Positions 40,750 to 51,518 of a stretch of 64,000 nucleotides of DNA are shown piece after piece; positions within the stretch are counted from its first letter, which is position 1, and each line of letters begins with the position of its first letter. The notes under the pieces are model-generated. The model did not search any database, was not told where the DNA came from, and worked only from the letters and a program-made list of their open reading frames with translations. Origin of the DNA: Oryza sativa Japonica Group (taxonomy: Eukaryota; Streptophyta; Magnoliopsida; Poales; Poaceae); NCBI RefSeq assembly GCF_034140825.1, contig NC_089036.1, positions 1,383,001 to 1,447,000 of the forward strand, read 5' to 3'. A program made the position numbers and the translations under genes.

Positions 40750-41469
40750 ATGGCGCAGGTGAGCAGGACGGTCGTGGCGGCGCTGCTCCTCGTCGCCGCC
40801 GTGGTGGCGGCGTCGCCCGTGGCGTCGGCGGCCACGTACGGCTGCTTCGAAGACTGCTACGAGCGCTGCGCCTCCGGGAAGAAGGACGAGGCCTGCACCA
40901 AAATGTGCAAGGAGGCTTGCGGCGGCGCCGCCACGGACGGCCATGCCCCCGCCGCTGGCGCTGGTGCTGGCGCCGGCGCTGGCGCCGCCGTCGGGGCTGG
41001 CGCTAAGGCTGCCATCGGGGTTGGCGCCGGAGCTGGCGCTGGCGCTGGCGCCGGCGTCGGAGCTGGCGCTAAGGCCGCCATCGGGGCTGGCACCGGAGCT
41101 GGCGCTGGCGCTGGTGCTGGCGCCGGCGTCGGGGCTGGCGCTAAGGCCGCCATCGGGGCTGGCGCTGGAGTTGGCGCTGGCGCTGGCGCTGGTGCTGGTG
41201 CCGCCGTCGGGGCTGGCGCTAAGGCCGCCATCGGGGCTGGCGCCGGAGCTGGCGCTGGCGTTGGCGCCGCCATCGGGGCTGGCGCTAAGGCCGCCATCGG
41301 GGCTGGCGCCGGAGCTGGCGCCGGCGTCGGGGCTGGCGCTAAGGCCGCCATCGGGGTTGGCGCTGGCGTTGGTGCTGGCGCCGCCGTCGGGGCTGGCGTT
41401 GGAGCCGCCGCCAAAGTCGCCGGCGCCGCCGAGGGCGCCGCCGGCGCGGCACCCAAGGTGTACGCGTGA
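40750..41469 (+). CDS. Gene 0: secreted six-cysteine thionin-like protein with long Gly-Ala tail
   Basis: Intronless, 239 residues. Three parts are visible. (1) Signal peptide, about 1-28 (VVAALLLVAAVVAA). (2) A compact cysteine domain with Cys at 32, 36, 40, 49, 53 and 57, i.e. C-x3-C-x3-C-x8-C-x3-C-x3-C, which resembles the thionin-like peptides of plants. (3) A tail of about 180 residues made almost only of Gly, Ala and Val, with six AKAAIG blocks separated by GAGAGA runs, ending in AAPKVYA. At DNA level the tail is a GGCGCTGGC-type repeat that should slip easily, so length may vary between lines. No Pro-rich arabinogalactan motifs. Probably an extracellular or wall-associated defence or structural protein; that role is inference. 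It heads a tandem family with genes A-D and uniquely combines both modules. The long antisense ORF is a composition artefact. Confidence 0.88.
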   Translation: MAQVSRTVVAALLLVAAVVAASPVASAATYGCFEDCYERCASGKKDEACTKMCKEACGGAATDGHAPAAGAGAGAGAGAAVGAGAKAAIGVGAGAGAGAGAGVGAGAKAAIGAGTGAGAGAGAGAGVGAGAKAAIGAGAGVGAGAGAGAGAAVGAGAKAAIGAGAGAGAGVGAAIGAGAKAAIGAGAGAGAGVGAGAKAAIGVGAGVGAGAAVGAGVGAAAKVAGAAEGAAGAAPKVYA

Positions 41470-42096
41470 GATCGATCGATCGAGCGGCGTCCATCTCCAC
41501 TACTCCATCCATATATAAACTCGCTGTCGATTGTTTGTTGTTAATAAAAGTTTGGTTAATTTAAACGTCAAGCGTTTAGTTGTTTAATTTACATGCAAAT
41601 CTCGCGATTTGTGATAATTAACTACCGAAATGTGTGTTTGGGCTGCTAATTCATCCTTCTCGCTCCATATTAATTTGTCCATGTTACATGTGTGTAAATG
41701 TTATAAAGATCTAACTCATGGGCGGACTATATATATATATATATATATACCTACGCGTTTCACCTTGGTTAAAAGCAAACGGTTCGGTGATCCAACAAAT
41801 CCAATATAGAAGAGGCCCAAATACAAAGTGGATCAAAGAGCAGCATTTGCATTGGCAGAAATTAATTTATCAAGAGATGTAATTAATATTGCTATTATTC
41901 TCTTTAAGCAAAGAACCAGACATGAAATTAAGATAGATATCTATTAGCTGTAAATTTATATATAAAAATACAATCACTTCCAACACTGTTTAGATTACTA
42001 CTTGTCGTATTAATAAACTTCCATCAGAATTTATTCCTATTTTACCTCCACCCACTCTCTCACCCCCCCAACACTCCAACTATTATCATTTAATAA

Positions 42097-42499
42097 CGGT
42101 TCGGCTATAATTATGGCGACAGATTTTTCCCACAAACACAGTCGAATTTTTTCAGCCTTAGAATTGGCATGAAGATTCGAGCTCACGGGGCATCAGCACA
42201 CACACGCTTTGCTGTGATTGATTCTGACACGCCATAGATGCACTGATATGCTTTTTAAACTTTGTTGTTGTTGTAAATTATATATTTATACAGATTTACA
42301 AGGTAGTTACACCTCACTTACACACCACTTATATGTAATTTTAGAATTTACATATGTAATTTTAAGACTTACATATGTAATTTTGGGATTTACATTGTAA
42401 ATACACTAAAATTACATATGTAATTTAGTGACTTACAATGTACATACATGCCGACTATTTTTTGGTGAAAAATATGGCGCCATAAATATAGCTAGTCCC
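42097..42499. mobile_element. hAT-like MITE, 403 bp, only in unit 0
   Basis: Flanked by the 8-base duplication TTTAATAA (42089-42096 and 42500-42507). The ends are imperfect inverted repeats (ggctataattatggcg and, inverted, agctatatttatggcg). The paralogous flanks after genes A, B and C carry a single, uninterrupted version of the target (tcattTAATA..), i.e. empty sites. The 8-base duplication suggests the hAT superfamily. Internal sequence has short repeats of ttacatatgtaatttta. Confidence 0.75.
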
Positions 42500-43499
42500 T
42501 TTAATAAAGAGCACCAAAATATTTTTAAAATTTTAATCTCTGTTAAATAATCTAGAAATATTGATATTTTAGAATAGATAAAGTATTAAAACTTTGACTA
42601 TATCTATATATCTCTATGGAGAAGACATAATTTCAGTAACAAATCTACTCATGATATAGTACAATAAAATCAATTACCTTGTGCAATTGGGTAAACAGGG
42701 TAATAATGGCCTCATTAATTATTCTTTGTAAATATATAAGATAACATGTGACATTCATATAAGAATCATGCACTATACAATATATAATTGCATTCGCACC
42801 CGAGGGGCTTGGCACCCTTTAAGGAGTATTCATGCATGTCGCAAAATGTAATTTCTAGCTGAATTAAGCTTCAATGCTAAATGACAAATTAGGTTCTATG
42901 AAATATAGGAGCACACTATTTTTCTTTACGAAACACAGTGCAAACGCAAAACACTTATATTTACGTGCGCATGCTCGCACGTATGAATACTTACTAGAGA
43001 CCAAATTGGCATGAATTAAGATTGATCAAATTGTCACAAACGTCACGCTATGAAAATCGATACCATTTTTACAACACACAGACAATGACACAATTGACAA
43101 CACACTACTATATAAACATACATATTTTTTTTATAAAAGGGTTTCTTTTTTTTTTTTGAAAAAGAAGAGCTAGAGCATATAATTGGATGTACACAATCCA
43201 CCCACACATGCACTCTTTCTTTGAAAAAGAAAGCACACACCCACAAGTTACTAGCTAGCTATATTTGCAGCGTCATATTCTTAAAAAAAACAGTTAGAAC
43301 ATTTTTACGCTGTAAACTACCAGTACTTATATTAAAAGTTTGCAAACTTACACTTAATTACACTGTGAATTTTAATAGATGTACTGCAATACACAAATAA
43401 CATATTATAGAGAATTAGAATTAAAAGTAATCGATTAACTACATATGTAAGAGAATGGAAGAGAAGATAGGAGAGATAGACATATATTAACAACTATAG

Positions 43500-43770
43500 A
43501 TGAATACCTCATTGCGTTGCTGCGGGAAATTAAGTTACATAATATATACAAATATGATGCAATATGATTATTAAAACTGAAACAAATTAATACTTATAAA
43601 TTTTGAGCCTATAAATAATTGAGATTGATGGTGTTACGAGAGAAGAAAGAAGGGACAATTCGAACCATAGATCTATCATACAAAGGCTAGAAATAATTAG
43701 GGTGATGTGACTTAATTAACGAGAAAAGAGAGAAACAGAAATAGTGGGGATGAACTATATAAGTATATAG
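43500..43770. repeat. Extra block in the unit 0 / A spacer, origin unknown
   Basis: Between acatatattaacaa and gatagaagaaaat, where spacers B and C are nearly contiguous, this spacer has about 260 additional bases. No convincing terminal repeats were found by eye; it could be a decayed insertion or sequence lost from the others. Confidence 0.4.
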
Positions 43771-43904
43771 GATTGATAGAAGAAAATAAATGATGAAGAC
43801 CAAGTGAAAAATCAATGCGAAGCCCTATTTTTAGCAAAATTAGACCGTGTACATCTTTTGGATGTAGAGGCCGGTTTAATCCATTTTCTAAAACAAATTT
43901 TTAG

Positions 43905-43995
43905 CAAAAACATCTCGTAGCCTCACGCTTTGCCCGGGAACCTCTCGTAGCCTCACATCTCGTCATTCTCCCTCCTCCTTTCTCACGTATATAAA
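43905..43995 (+). promoter_or_regulatory. Shared promoter block and TATA box, gene A
   Basis: Contains the block cgggaacctctcgtagcctc followed by acatctcgtcattctccctc and the TATA box TATATAAA at 43988-43995, about 140 bases before the start codon. The same block precedes genes B, C and D almost unchanged but not gene 0. In this copy part of it (cctctcgtagcctcac/ctcgtagcctcac) is duplicated. Confidence 0.65.
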
Positions 43996-44131
43996 CACAC
44001 CCTCACCTCCTGGTGATAGATCATCTCTTGCATCAATCTTAATTTAATTTCTCTCTTCATCATCATCTCGCTCTCGATCTCCTACAGAAGCTACAATAGC
44101 CAGCAAATCAATCGATCGATCGATACGTGCA

Positions 44132-44431
44132 ATGGCGGCCATGAAGGTGAACAAGATTGCCGTGGCGGCGCTGTTCCTCGTCGCCGTGGTGGTGGCGGGC
44201 GGCGCCGGCGCTAGCGCCCACGTCGGGGTTGGGGCTGGGGCCGGGGCCGACGCCGGCGTCGGTGCCGCCGTCGGGGCCGGCGCTGACGCCGCCCTCGGGG
44301 TTGGCGCCAACGCCGCCGGCGCCGCCGGGGCTGGAGTTGGGGCTGGAATTGGAGCCGCCGCCAACGTCGCCGGGTCTCTCACCGGCGCCGCCGAGGGCGC
44401 CGCCGGCGTGGCACCCAAGGTGCATGTGTGA
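44132..44431 (+). CDS. Gene A: secreted Gly/Ala/Val-rich protein, tail-only paralogue
   Basis: Intronless, 99 residues. Signal peptide about 1-28 (AVAALFLVAVVVAGGAGASA) followed directly by a mature chain with no cysteine (HVGVGAGAGADAGVGAAVGA...) and the family C-terminus AAANVAGSLTGAAEGAAG then VAPKVHV. Compared with gene 0 it lacks the whole six-cysteine head and most of the AKAAIG repeats, and carries Asp instead of Lys in the repeats, so the mature protein is weakly acidic rather than basic. The start codon has the same context as in B and C. A (GATC)n run directly follows the stop and another precedes the start. Function unknown; extracellular location is inferred from the signal peptide. 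Confidence 0.82.
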   Translation: MAAMKVNKIAVAALFLVAVVVAGGAGASAHVGVGAGAGADAGVGAAVGAGADAALGVGANAAGAAGAGVGAGIGAAANVAGSLTGAAEGAAGVAPKVHV

Positions 44432-44592
44432 GATCGATCGATCGATCGAGCGGCGCGGCGTACATCTCCACGACTCCATCCGCCCGTAGCGGCGCCGGCC
44501 ATCGATCCACGACCATTCGCCGTCGATTGTTTTTGTTGTTAATAATTAAAGTTTGGTTAATTTAACCGCCAAGTGTTTGGTTGTTTATTTTA

Positions 44593-44854
44593 TACTCTAT
44601 CCGTACTAATAAAGAAAGTCGTTTAGGATAATGTTTAAGTCAAATCTTGGAAATATAAATAATGAACAACTCTCAAATTATTGAGTTTGAAAATGTAAAA
44701 ATTACATGAATAGATTTGTCTTGAAAAATACTTTCATAAAAATATACATATATCACTTTTTAATAAATATTTTTATAGAAATAAGATATCAAAGTTATGT
44801 TTTGAAGACTGTGTCGCTGTCCAAAACAACTTTCTTTATGAGTATGGAGGGAGT
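44593..44854. mobile_element. Stowaway MITE in the gene A 3' flank
   Basis: Left end CTCTATCCGTACTAATAAAG and right end ...CTTTATGAGTATGGAGGGAG with TA at both sides. It lies about 160 bases after the gene A stop. The same element, at the same place, is present after gene B (48291-48541) but absent after gene 0 and gene C, whose sequences read straight across (tttatttcatatgcaaacct). Confidence 0.75.
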
Positions 44855-45550
44855 ATATGCAAACCTCGCGATTTGTGATAATTAATTAACTACCGAAATG
44901 TGTGTGCGGCCTGGGGCGTTGCTAATTCATCCTTCGCTCGGTCGCTCCATTAATTTGTAATATAAATATATATCCATGTATTTTGTGTAAATGTTATAAA
45001 GATCTAACTTATGGGCGGATCATCATATATACTGACGTGTAAACGTTGCTTAAAATTTTGATTGTTTTGTTACAAAATCTAACTCATCACTCATGCATGG
45101 ACCATGCATACCTACACGTTTCATCTTGGTTAAAAGTAAACGGTTTTATGATCCAACAAATCCAATATAAAAGAGGCCCAAATACAAAGTGGATAAAAGA
45201 ACATCATTTGCATTGGCTGAAATTATTTCTAGTCTAGAGATGTAGTAATTAATATAGCTATTATTCTCTTTAAGCTAAGAACCAGGCATGCTTAAACTTT
45301 TGAAACAAATTGAGATAGATAGCTATTAGCAGTAAATTTATATATCAAAATACAATCAAATCAATTCCACCTCTATTCAGATTACTATTTGTTGTATCAA
45401 TGAACTTCCATTCAAATTTCTTCTTATTTTACCTCCACTCACCCTCTCATCCCCAACGCCCCAAATATCATCATTTAATACAGAACACCAAAATAATTTT
45501 TAAAATTTTAATCCCTGTTAAATAATCTAGAAATGTTGATATTTTAGAAT

Positions 45551-45979
45551 GAATAAATTTCACAAAACTACAGATACTTTAGTCAAATTATCATAAAACA
45601 ACATATCTAAGGTGATGTATTACAAAACTACAGATTTAACACTAAAATTCTCAAAGAACTACATATTTAAGGTGGAGTATCGCAAAACTACAGATTAAGT
45701 AACAAAATTATCCCAAAACTACAGGTTTAGTATCAATTCAATCATAAAACTTAGATATTTATAACTCAAATATAAGACTAGTGTTAAGGATTTAAACTCC
45801 AAAATCTGTAGTTTTGTCATAACTTTGTTACTAAATCCATAGTTTTGCGATACTCCACTTTAAATATGTAGTTTTGTAATAAATTTATTGTTAAATTTGT
45901 AGTTTTATGATATATCACCTTAAATCTATAGTTTTGTGATAATTTGGCTAGAGTATATGCAGTTTTGTGAAATTTACTC
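45551..45979. mobile_element. 429-bp fold-back MITE, Mutator-like, unit A
   Basis: Two arms of about 190 bases, inverted and highly similar (aaatttcacaaaactacaga... / ...gcagttttgtgaaattt), with a small centre. Flanked by a 9-base duplication TTTTAGAAT (45542-45550 and 45980-45988), the length typical of Mutator-like elements. The orthologous place after gene 0 and gene C has one uninterrupted copy of the target. The arms contain a recurrent acaaaactacagat phrase. No transposase. Confidence 0.8.
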
Positions 45980-46602
45980 TTTTAGAATAGATAGAGTGTT
46001 GTACTTTGACTATATCTATATATCTATACGGAGAAGACATAATTTTCAATAACAAATCTACTCATGATATACGATAAAATCAATTACCTTGTGCAATTAG
46101 GTAAACAGGGTAATAATAGCCTCATTAATTATTCTTTGTAAATGTATAAGATAACCAGTGACATTCATACAAGAATCTTGCACTATACAATATATAATTG
46201 CATTCGCACCTGAGGGGCTTGGCACCCTCGTAAGGAGCAATCATGCATGTCGCCAAATGTAATTTCTAGCCAAATTAAGCCTCAAAGCTCAATGACAAAT
46301 TAAGGTTCTATGAAGTATAGAAGCACATTATTTTTCTTTACGAAACACAGTCCAGACGCAAAACACTTATATTTATGTGCCTACGCTCACACGTATGAAT
46401 GAATATATACCTTACCCTATAAATACTTCCTAGAGACTAAATTGACATGAATTGAGATTGATGAAGTTGGCATGGACATCTCGCTATGAAAATCGATACC
46501 ATTTGTACAACACACAGACAATGAGACTATTGCCAATACTCAACGCTACTATATAAACATACATAATTTTTTTATCAAAAGGATTTTTTTTTAAAAGAAA
46601 AG

Positions 46603-47272
46603 TGTCGATGTTTTAGGTCACGACTACGGTATTTGCATGGTATGGAGATCGTTGGTACCAGGGTATATGCAAGATTGAAGTAAAAGAGACAGAAACAAGG
46701 ATTTTTACGCAAATTCGGGCCCCCTTCACAGGAAGCTAATGACCCTACTCCCGTTAACCGAAGCCAGTGTTGCTTTTTATTCGGCTGAATCACACAAGTA
46801 CAATAATTGCGATAACCTATCTAGCTGTCTTCGACTTGGCGACATGGATCACCAACACGTAGTCGACGACAGGGTAGTCTTCCTCCTCGTGTACGAACTC
46901 GTCGAAATCAGAGATGGCGCTAGATCCCTCTTGTCGGTCTCCACAAGCACCAGATTGGGTTTGTCTAGGTTAATCTCTAATGCCGATGTCTGGCTTGTTT
47001 TGGCTTGTGTGTTGATTTGTTGTGTGTGTTCTCTCCCCTAGGGGATTTTGTATTTATACAATAAATGTCCCATTGTCCAAGTAGAACTAGGGAGACCAAA
47101 ATGGAAAAAATCCTAATAGTCCTTATAGTTTTTATATAGAACTCTATTTGTCATTCCTTATCCGGAATTCCTTCTATATACGAGGTATGATTCCTTATAA
47201 GATTTGGTATATGGTGAGCCCCGCCGAGTTTAGTCAATTACTACTAGGTATGTGCTATTCATAACCATGATA
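46603..47272. mobile_element. Probable solo LTR, about 670 bp, unit A
   Basis: Starts TGTCGATGTTTTAGGTCACG within an A-rich site and ends near ...CATGATA, again followed by A-rich sequence. It contains a TATA-like region (gtatttata), as expected of a retrotransposon LTR promoter, and has no coding domains. A copy at the identical paralogous position follows gene B (50283-50951); flanks of gene 0 and gene C are empty here. No internal region is present, so it is a fossil left by recombination between LTRs. Family (Copia or Gypsy) cannot be decided without internal sequence. Age: older than the A/B duplication, younger than the C split. Confidence 0.6.
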
Positions 47273-47649
47273 AAAAAGAGCTAGAGCATATAATTGGATG
47301 TACACACAATCCACCCACACATGCACTATTTCTTAAAAAAAAAGCACGAACCCACAAGTTAGTAGCTATGTTCATAGCGTCATATTTAAAAAAACAGTTA
47401 GACCATTTTTACGCTGTAAATTACTCGTACTTATATATTAATAAAAGTTTGCAAACTTACTAGATATACTGCAATGTTTGTAATACACAATTAACACATT
47501 AGAATTAGAATTAAAAGTAATTGATTAACTACATATGAAAAGAAGATAGGAGAGGTAGACATATATTAAAATAGAAGAAAATTAAATAACTGATGAAAAC
47601 CAAGTGAAAAATTAATGCGAAACCCTATTTTTAGCAAAAACAAATTAAA

Positions 47650-47737
47650 CCTATTCACGCTTGTCCGGGAACCTCTCGTAGCCTGACATGATCACATCTC
47701 TCGTCATTCCCCCCTCCTCCTTTCTCACGTATATAAA
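47650..47737 (+). promoter_or_regulatory. Shared promoter block and TATA box, gene B
   Basis: Same block as in A, C and D (ccgggaacctctcgtagcct ... catctctcgtcattcc), with TATATAAA at 47730-47737 and a leader ending in aatcaatcgatcgatccgt before the start. Confidence 0.65.
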
Positions 47738-47861
47738 CACCCCCTCCCCTCCGGTTGATCGATCATCTCTTGCATCGATCTTAATTTCTCTCTTCATCTT
47801 CTCGCTCTCGATCTCCTACAGAAGCTATAGTAGCCAGCAAATCAATCGATCGATCCGTACA

Positions 47862-48119
47862 ATGGCGGCCATGAAGATGAACAAGATTGCCGTGGCGGCG
47901 CTGTTCCTCGTCGCCGTGGTGGTGGCGGGCGGCGCCGGCGCTAGCGCCCACGTCGGGGTTGGGGTTGGGGCTGGGGCCGGCGCCGACGCCGCCCTCGGGG
48001 TTGGCGCCAACGCCGCCGGCGCCGCCGGGGCTGGAGTTGGGGCTGGAATTGGAGCCGCCGCCAACGTCGCCGGGTCTCTCACCGGCGCCGCCGGCGTGGC
48101 ACCCAAGGTGCATGTGTGA
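47862..48119 (+). CDS. Gene B: shortened Gly/Ala/Val-rich secreted protein
   Basis: Intronless, 85 residues. Signal peptide as in gene A (one difference, KMNKI for KVNKI), then a shorter mature chain: relative to A it lacks about a dozen residues of the GAGADAGVGAAV repeat and an AEGA piece near the C-terminus, both removed in frame, and ends AAGVAPKVHV. No cysteine. The frame is open upstream to 47688, but that would add 58 residues coded by promoter and leader sequence, and the paralogues A and C start at MAA, so 47862 is used. Closest relative is gene A, with which it shares three flanking transposon insertions. Confidence 0.8.
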   Translation: MAAMKMNKIAVAALFLVAVVVAGGAGASAHVGVGVGAGAGADAALGVGANAAGAAGAGVGAGIGAAANVAGSLTGAAGVAPKVHV

Positions 48120-48290
48120 GATCGATCGATCCATCGATCGATCGAGCGCGCGGCGGCGTCATCTCCACTACTCCATCCGCCCGTAGCAGCGCCGGCCATC
48201 GATCCACGACCATTCGCCGTCCATTGTTTTTGTTGTTAATAATCAAAGTTTGGTTAATTTAACCGTCAAGTGTTTGGTTGTTTATTTTAT

Positions 48291-48541
48291 ACTCCATCCG
48301 TACTGATAAAAAAATCATTTAGAAGAATGTTTAATTCAAACCTTAGGAATATAAATCATGAATAACTCTCAAGTTGTTGAGTTTGAAAATGTAAAAATTA
48401 TATGAATAAATTTGTCTTGAAAAATACTTTTATAAAAGCATGCATATATCACTTTTTAATAAATAATTTTATAGAAATAAGATATCAAAGTTATGTTTTA
48501 AAGACCGTGTCGCTGTCCAAAACGACTTCCTTTACGAGTAT
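48291..48541. mobile_element. Stowaway MITE in the gene B 3' flank, right end lost
   Basis: Same element and same insertion point as 44593-44854. Left end CTCCATCCGTACTGATAAAA is intact; the right end stops at ...ttacgagtatgg and the last bases of the terminal repeat, together with some flank, are deleted. Confidence 0.75.
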
Positions 48542-49230
48542 GGAAACCTCGCCGATTTGTGATAATTAATTAACTACCGAAATGTGTGTGCGGCCTGGGG
48601 CGTTGCTAATTCATCCTTCGCTCGGTCGCTCCATTAATTTGTAATATAAATATATATCCATATATTTTGTGTAAATGTTATAAAGATCTAACTTATCGGC
48701 GGATCATCATATATACTGGCATGTAAACGTTGCTTAAAATTTTGACTGTTTTGTTACAAAATCAAACTCATCACTCATGCATGGACCATGCATACCTACT
48801 CGTTTTATCTTGGTTAAAAGTAAACGGTTTGATGATCCAACAAATCATAGAAGAGGCCCAAATACAAAGTGGATAAAAGAGCATCATTTGCATTGGCTGA
48901 AATTATTTTTAATCTAGAGATGTAGTAATTAAGGAACTAGCTAGCAAATTCGAGTAATTAATATAGCTATTATTCTCTTTAAGCTAATTAAGAACCAGGC
49001 ATGCTTAAACTTTTGAAACAAATTTATATATCAAAATACAATCAATTCCACCTCTATTCAGATTACTACTTGTCGCATCAATGAACTTCCATTCAAATTT
49101 CTTCTTATTTTACCTCCACTCACCCTCTCATCCCCAACACCCCAACTATCATCATTTAATACAGAACACCAAAATATTTTTTAAATTTTAATCCCTGTTA
49201 AATAATCTAGAAATGTTGATATTTTAGAAT

Positions 49231-49659
49231 GAGTAAATTTCACAAAACTACAGATACTTTGGTCAAATTATCACAAAACTGTTGATTTAAAGTGATGTAT
49301 TACAAAACTACATATTTAACACTAAAATTTTCAAAGAACTATATATTTAAGGTGGAGTATCGTAAAACTACAGATTAAGTAACAAAATTATCCCAAAACT
49401 ACATGTTTAGTATAAATTCAATCATAAAACTTAGACATTTATAACTCAAATATAACACAAGTGCTAAGGATTTAAACTCCAAAATCTGTAGTTTTGTCAT
49501 AACTCTGTTACTAAATCTATAATTTTCCGATACTCCACTTTAAATATGTAGTTTTGTGATAAATTTATTATTAAATTTGTAGTTTTGTGATACATCACCT
49601 TAAATTTGTAGTTTTGTGATAATTTGGCTAGAGTATTTGTAGTTTTGTGGTATTTACTC
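49231..49659. mobile_element. 429-bp fold-back MITE, Mutator-like, unit B
   Basis: Copy of the element at 45551-45979, same length, flanked by TTTTAGAAT at 49222-49230 and 49660-49668. It was carried along by duplication of the unit rather than inserted independently, since position and target duplication are identical. Confidence 0.8.
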
Positions 49660-50282
49660 TTTTAGAATAAATGGAGTGTTGTACTTTGACTATATCTATA
49701 TATCTATATGGAGAAGACATAATTTTCAATAACAAATCTACTCATGATATATAATAAAATCAATTACCTTGTGCAATTGGGTAAACAAGGTAATAATGAC
49801 CTCATTAATTATTCTTTGTAAATGTATAAGATAACCAGTGACATTCATACAAGAATCATGCACTGTACAATATATAATTGCATTCGTACGGAGGGGCTTG
49901 GCACCCTTGTAAGGAGCAATCATGCATGTCGCCAAATGTAATTTCTAGCCAAATTAAGGTTCAAAGCTTGATGACAAATTAAGGTTCTATGAAGTATAGA
50001 AGCACATTATTTTTCTTTATGAAACACAGCGCAGATGCAAAACACTTATATTTACGTGTGTACGCTCACACGTATGAATAGATATGTACCTTACCCTATG
50101 AATACTTCCTAGAGACCAAATTGACATAAATTGAGATTGATGAAGTTGGAACAGATGTCTCGCTATGAAAATCGATACCATTTGTACAACACACAGACAA
50201 TGAGACTATTGTCAACACTCAACACTACTATATAAACATACATAATTTTTTAATCAAAAGGTTTTTTTTTTGAAAAGAAAAG

Positions 50283-50951
50283 TGTTGACGTTTTAGGTCA
50301 CGACTACGGTATTTGCATGGTATGAAGATCGACGGTACTAGGATATATGCGAGATTGAAGTAAAAGAAATTAGACAATGATTTTTATACAAATTCGGGCC
50401 CCTTCACATGAAGGTAATGACCCTACTCCCGTTTTCCGAAGCCGATGTTGCTCTTTATTCGTCTGAATCACACAAGTACAACAATTGGGATAACCTATCT
50501 AGCTGTCGTCGATTTGGCGACATGGATCACCAACACGTAGTCGATGACAGGGTAGTCTTCCTCCTCGAGTACGAACGCGTCGAGATCATAGATGGTACTA
50601 GATCCCCTCTTGTCGGCCTCCACAGGCACTAGATTGGATTTGCCTAGGCTAATCTCTAATGTCGATGTCTGGCTTGTCTTTGCTTGTGTGTTGATTTGTT
50701 GTGTCTTCTCTCCCCCTAGGGGGATTTGTATTTATACCAATAGATATCCCATTGTCCAAGTAGAATTAGGGAGACCAAAATAGATACAATCTGAATAGTA
50801 CTTATAGTTTCTATAAAGAACTCTATTTGTTCTTCCTTATCCGGAACTCTTTTTATATACGAGATATGATTCCGTATAAGACTTGGTATATGGTAAGCCC
50901 CGTCGAGCTTAGTCAATTACTATTGGGTATGTGGTATCCATAAACATGACA
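50283..50951. mobile_element. Probable solo LTR, about 669 bp, unit B
   Basis: Same element as 46603-47272: begins TGTTGACGTTTTAGGTCACG, ends ...CATGACA in an A-rich site, which gives the TG...CA ends expected for an LTR. A fossil without internal region. Differences from the A copy are scattered substitutions and small indels, consistent with duplication well before the present. Confidence 0.6.
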
Positions 50952-51319
50952 AAAAAAGAGCTAGAGCATATAATTGGATGTACACAATCCACCCACACAT
51001 GCTCTTTCTTAAAAAAAAGTGCAAACCACAAGTTAGTAGCTATATTCGTAACGCCATATTTAAAAAAACAGTTAGTCCATTTTTATGCTGTAAATTACTC
51101 GTACTTATTTATTATTAAAAGTTTGCAGACTTACACTTAATTACACTGCGAATTTTACTAGATATATACTAGCAATTGATTAACTACATATGGAAGAGAA
51201 GATAAGAGAGATAGACATATATTAACAATTAGATAGAAGAAAATTAATTAACTGATGAAAACCAAGTGAAAATTAATGCGAAGCCCTATTTTTAGCAAAA
51301 ACTAAACCTATTGATCACG

Positions 51320-51398
51320 CTTGTCCGGGAACCTCTCGTAGCCTGACATATGATCACATCTCTCGTCATTCTCCCTCCTCCTTTCTCACGTATATAAA
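51320..51398 (+). promoter_or_regulatory. Shared promoter block and TATA box, gene C
   Basis: ccgggaacctctcgtagcct ... cacatctctcgtcattctcc and TATATAAA at 51391-51398, as in genes A, B and D. Confidence 0.65.
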
Positions 51399-51518
51399 CA
51401 CCACCCTCCCCTCCGGTTGATCGATCATCTCTTGCATCGATCTTAATTTCTCATCTTTTCGCTCTCGATCTCCTACAGAAGCAATAGTAGCCAGCAAATC
51501 AATCGATCGATCCGTACA

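Larger units (their letters stand above)
41470..43900. other. Downstream flank of unit 0
   Basis: Begins with the gene 0 3' untranslated region (taaaagtttggttaattt..., gcgatttgtgataattaac... shared with A, B, C). The flank is homologous to those after A, B and C along most of its length, so the duplicated unit is gene plus about 2.5 kb. Unit-specific additions are a (TA)n run near 41730-41748, a hAT-like MITE (42097-42499) and an extra block at about 43500-43770. No gene seen. Confidence 0.65.

Noticed and set aside
40857-41456. 199-codon antisense ORF over gene 0 (Ala/Pro-rich), and similar antisense ORFs over genes A, B and C
   Set aside because: GGC/GCT repeats have no stop codons in several frames; the sense product has a signal peptide and conserved cysteines, the antisense does not.
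46739-47041. ORFs of 74-100 codons inside the two LTR-like elements
   Set aside because: Non-coding LTR sequence; the ORFs are not conserved between the two copies.
47688-47861. Upstream in-frame extension of gene B giving 143 residues
   Set aside because: Covers TATA box and leader; paralogues A and C start at the later ATG and D has the same promoter.
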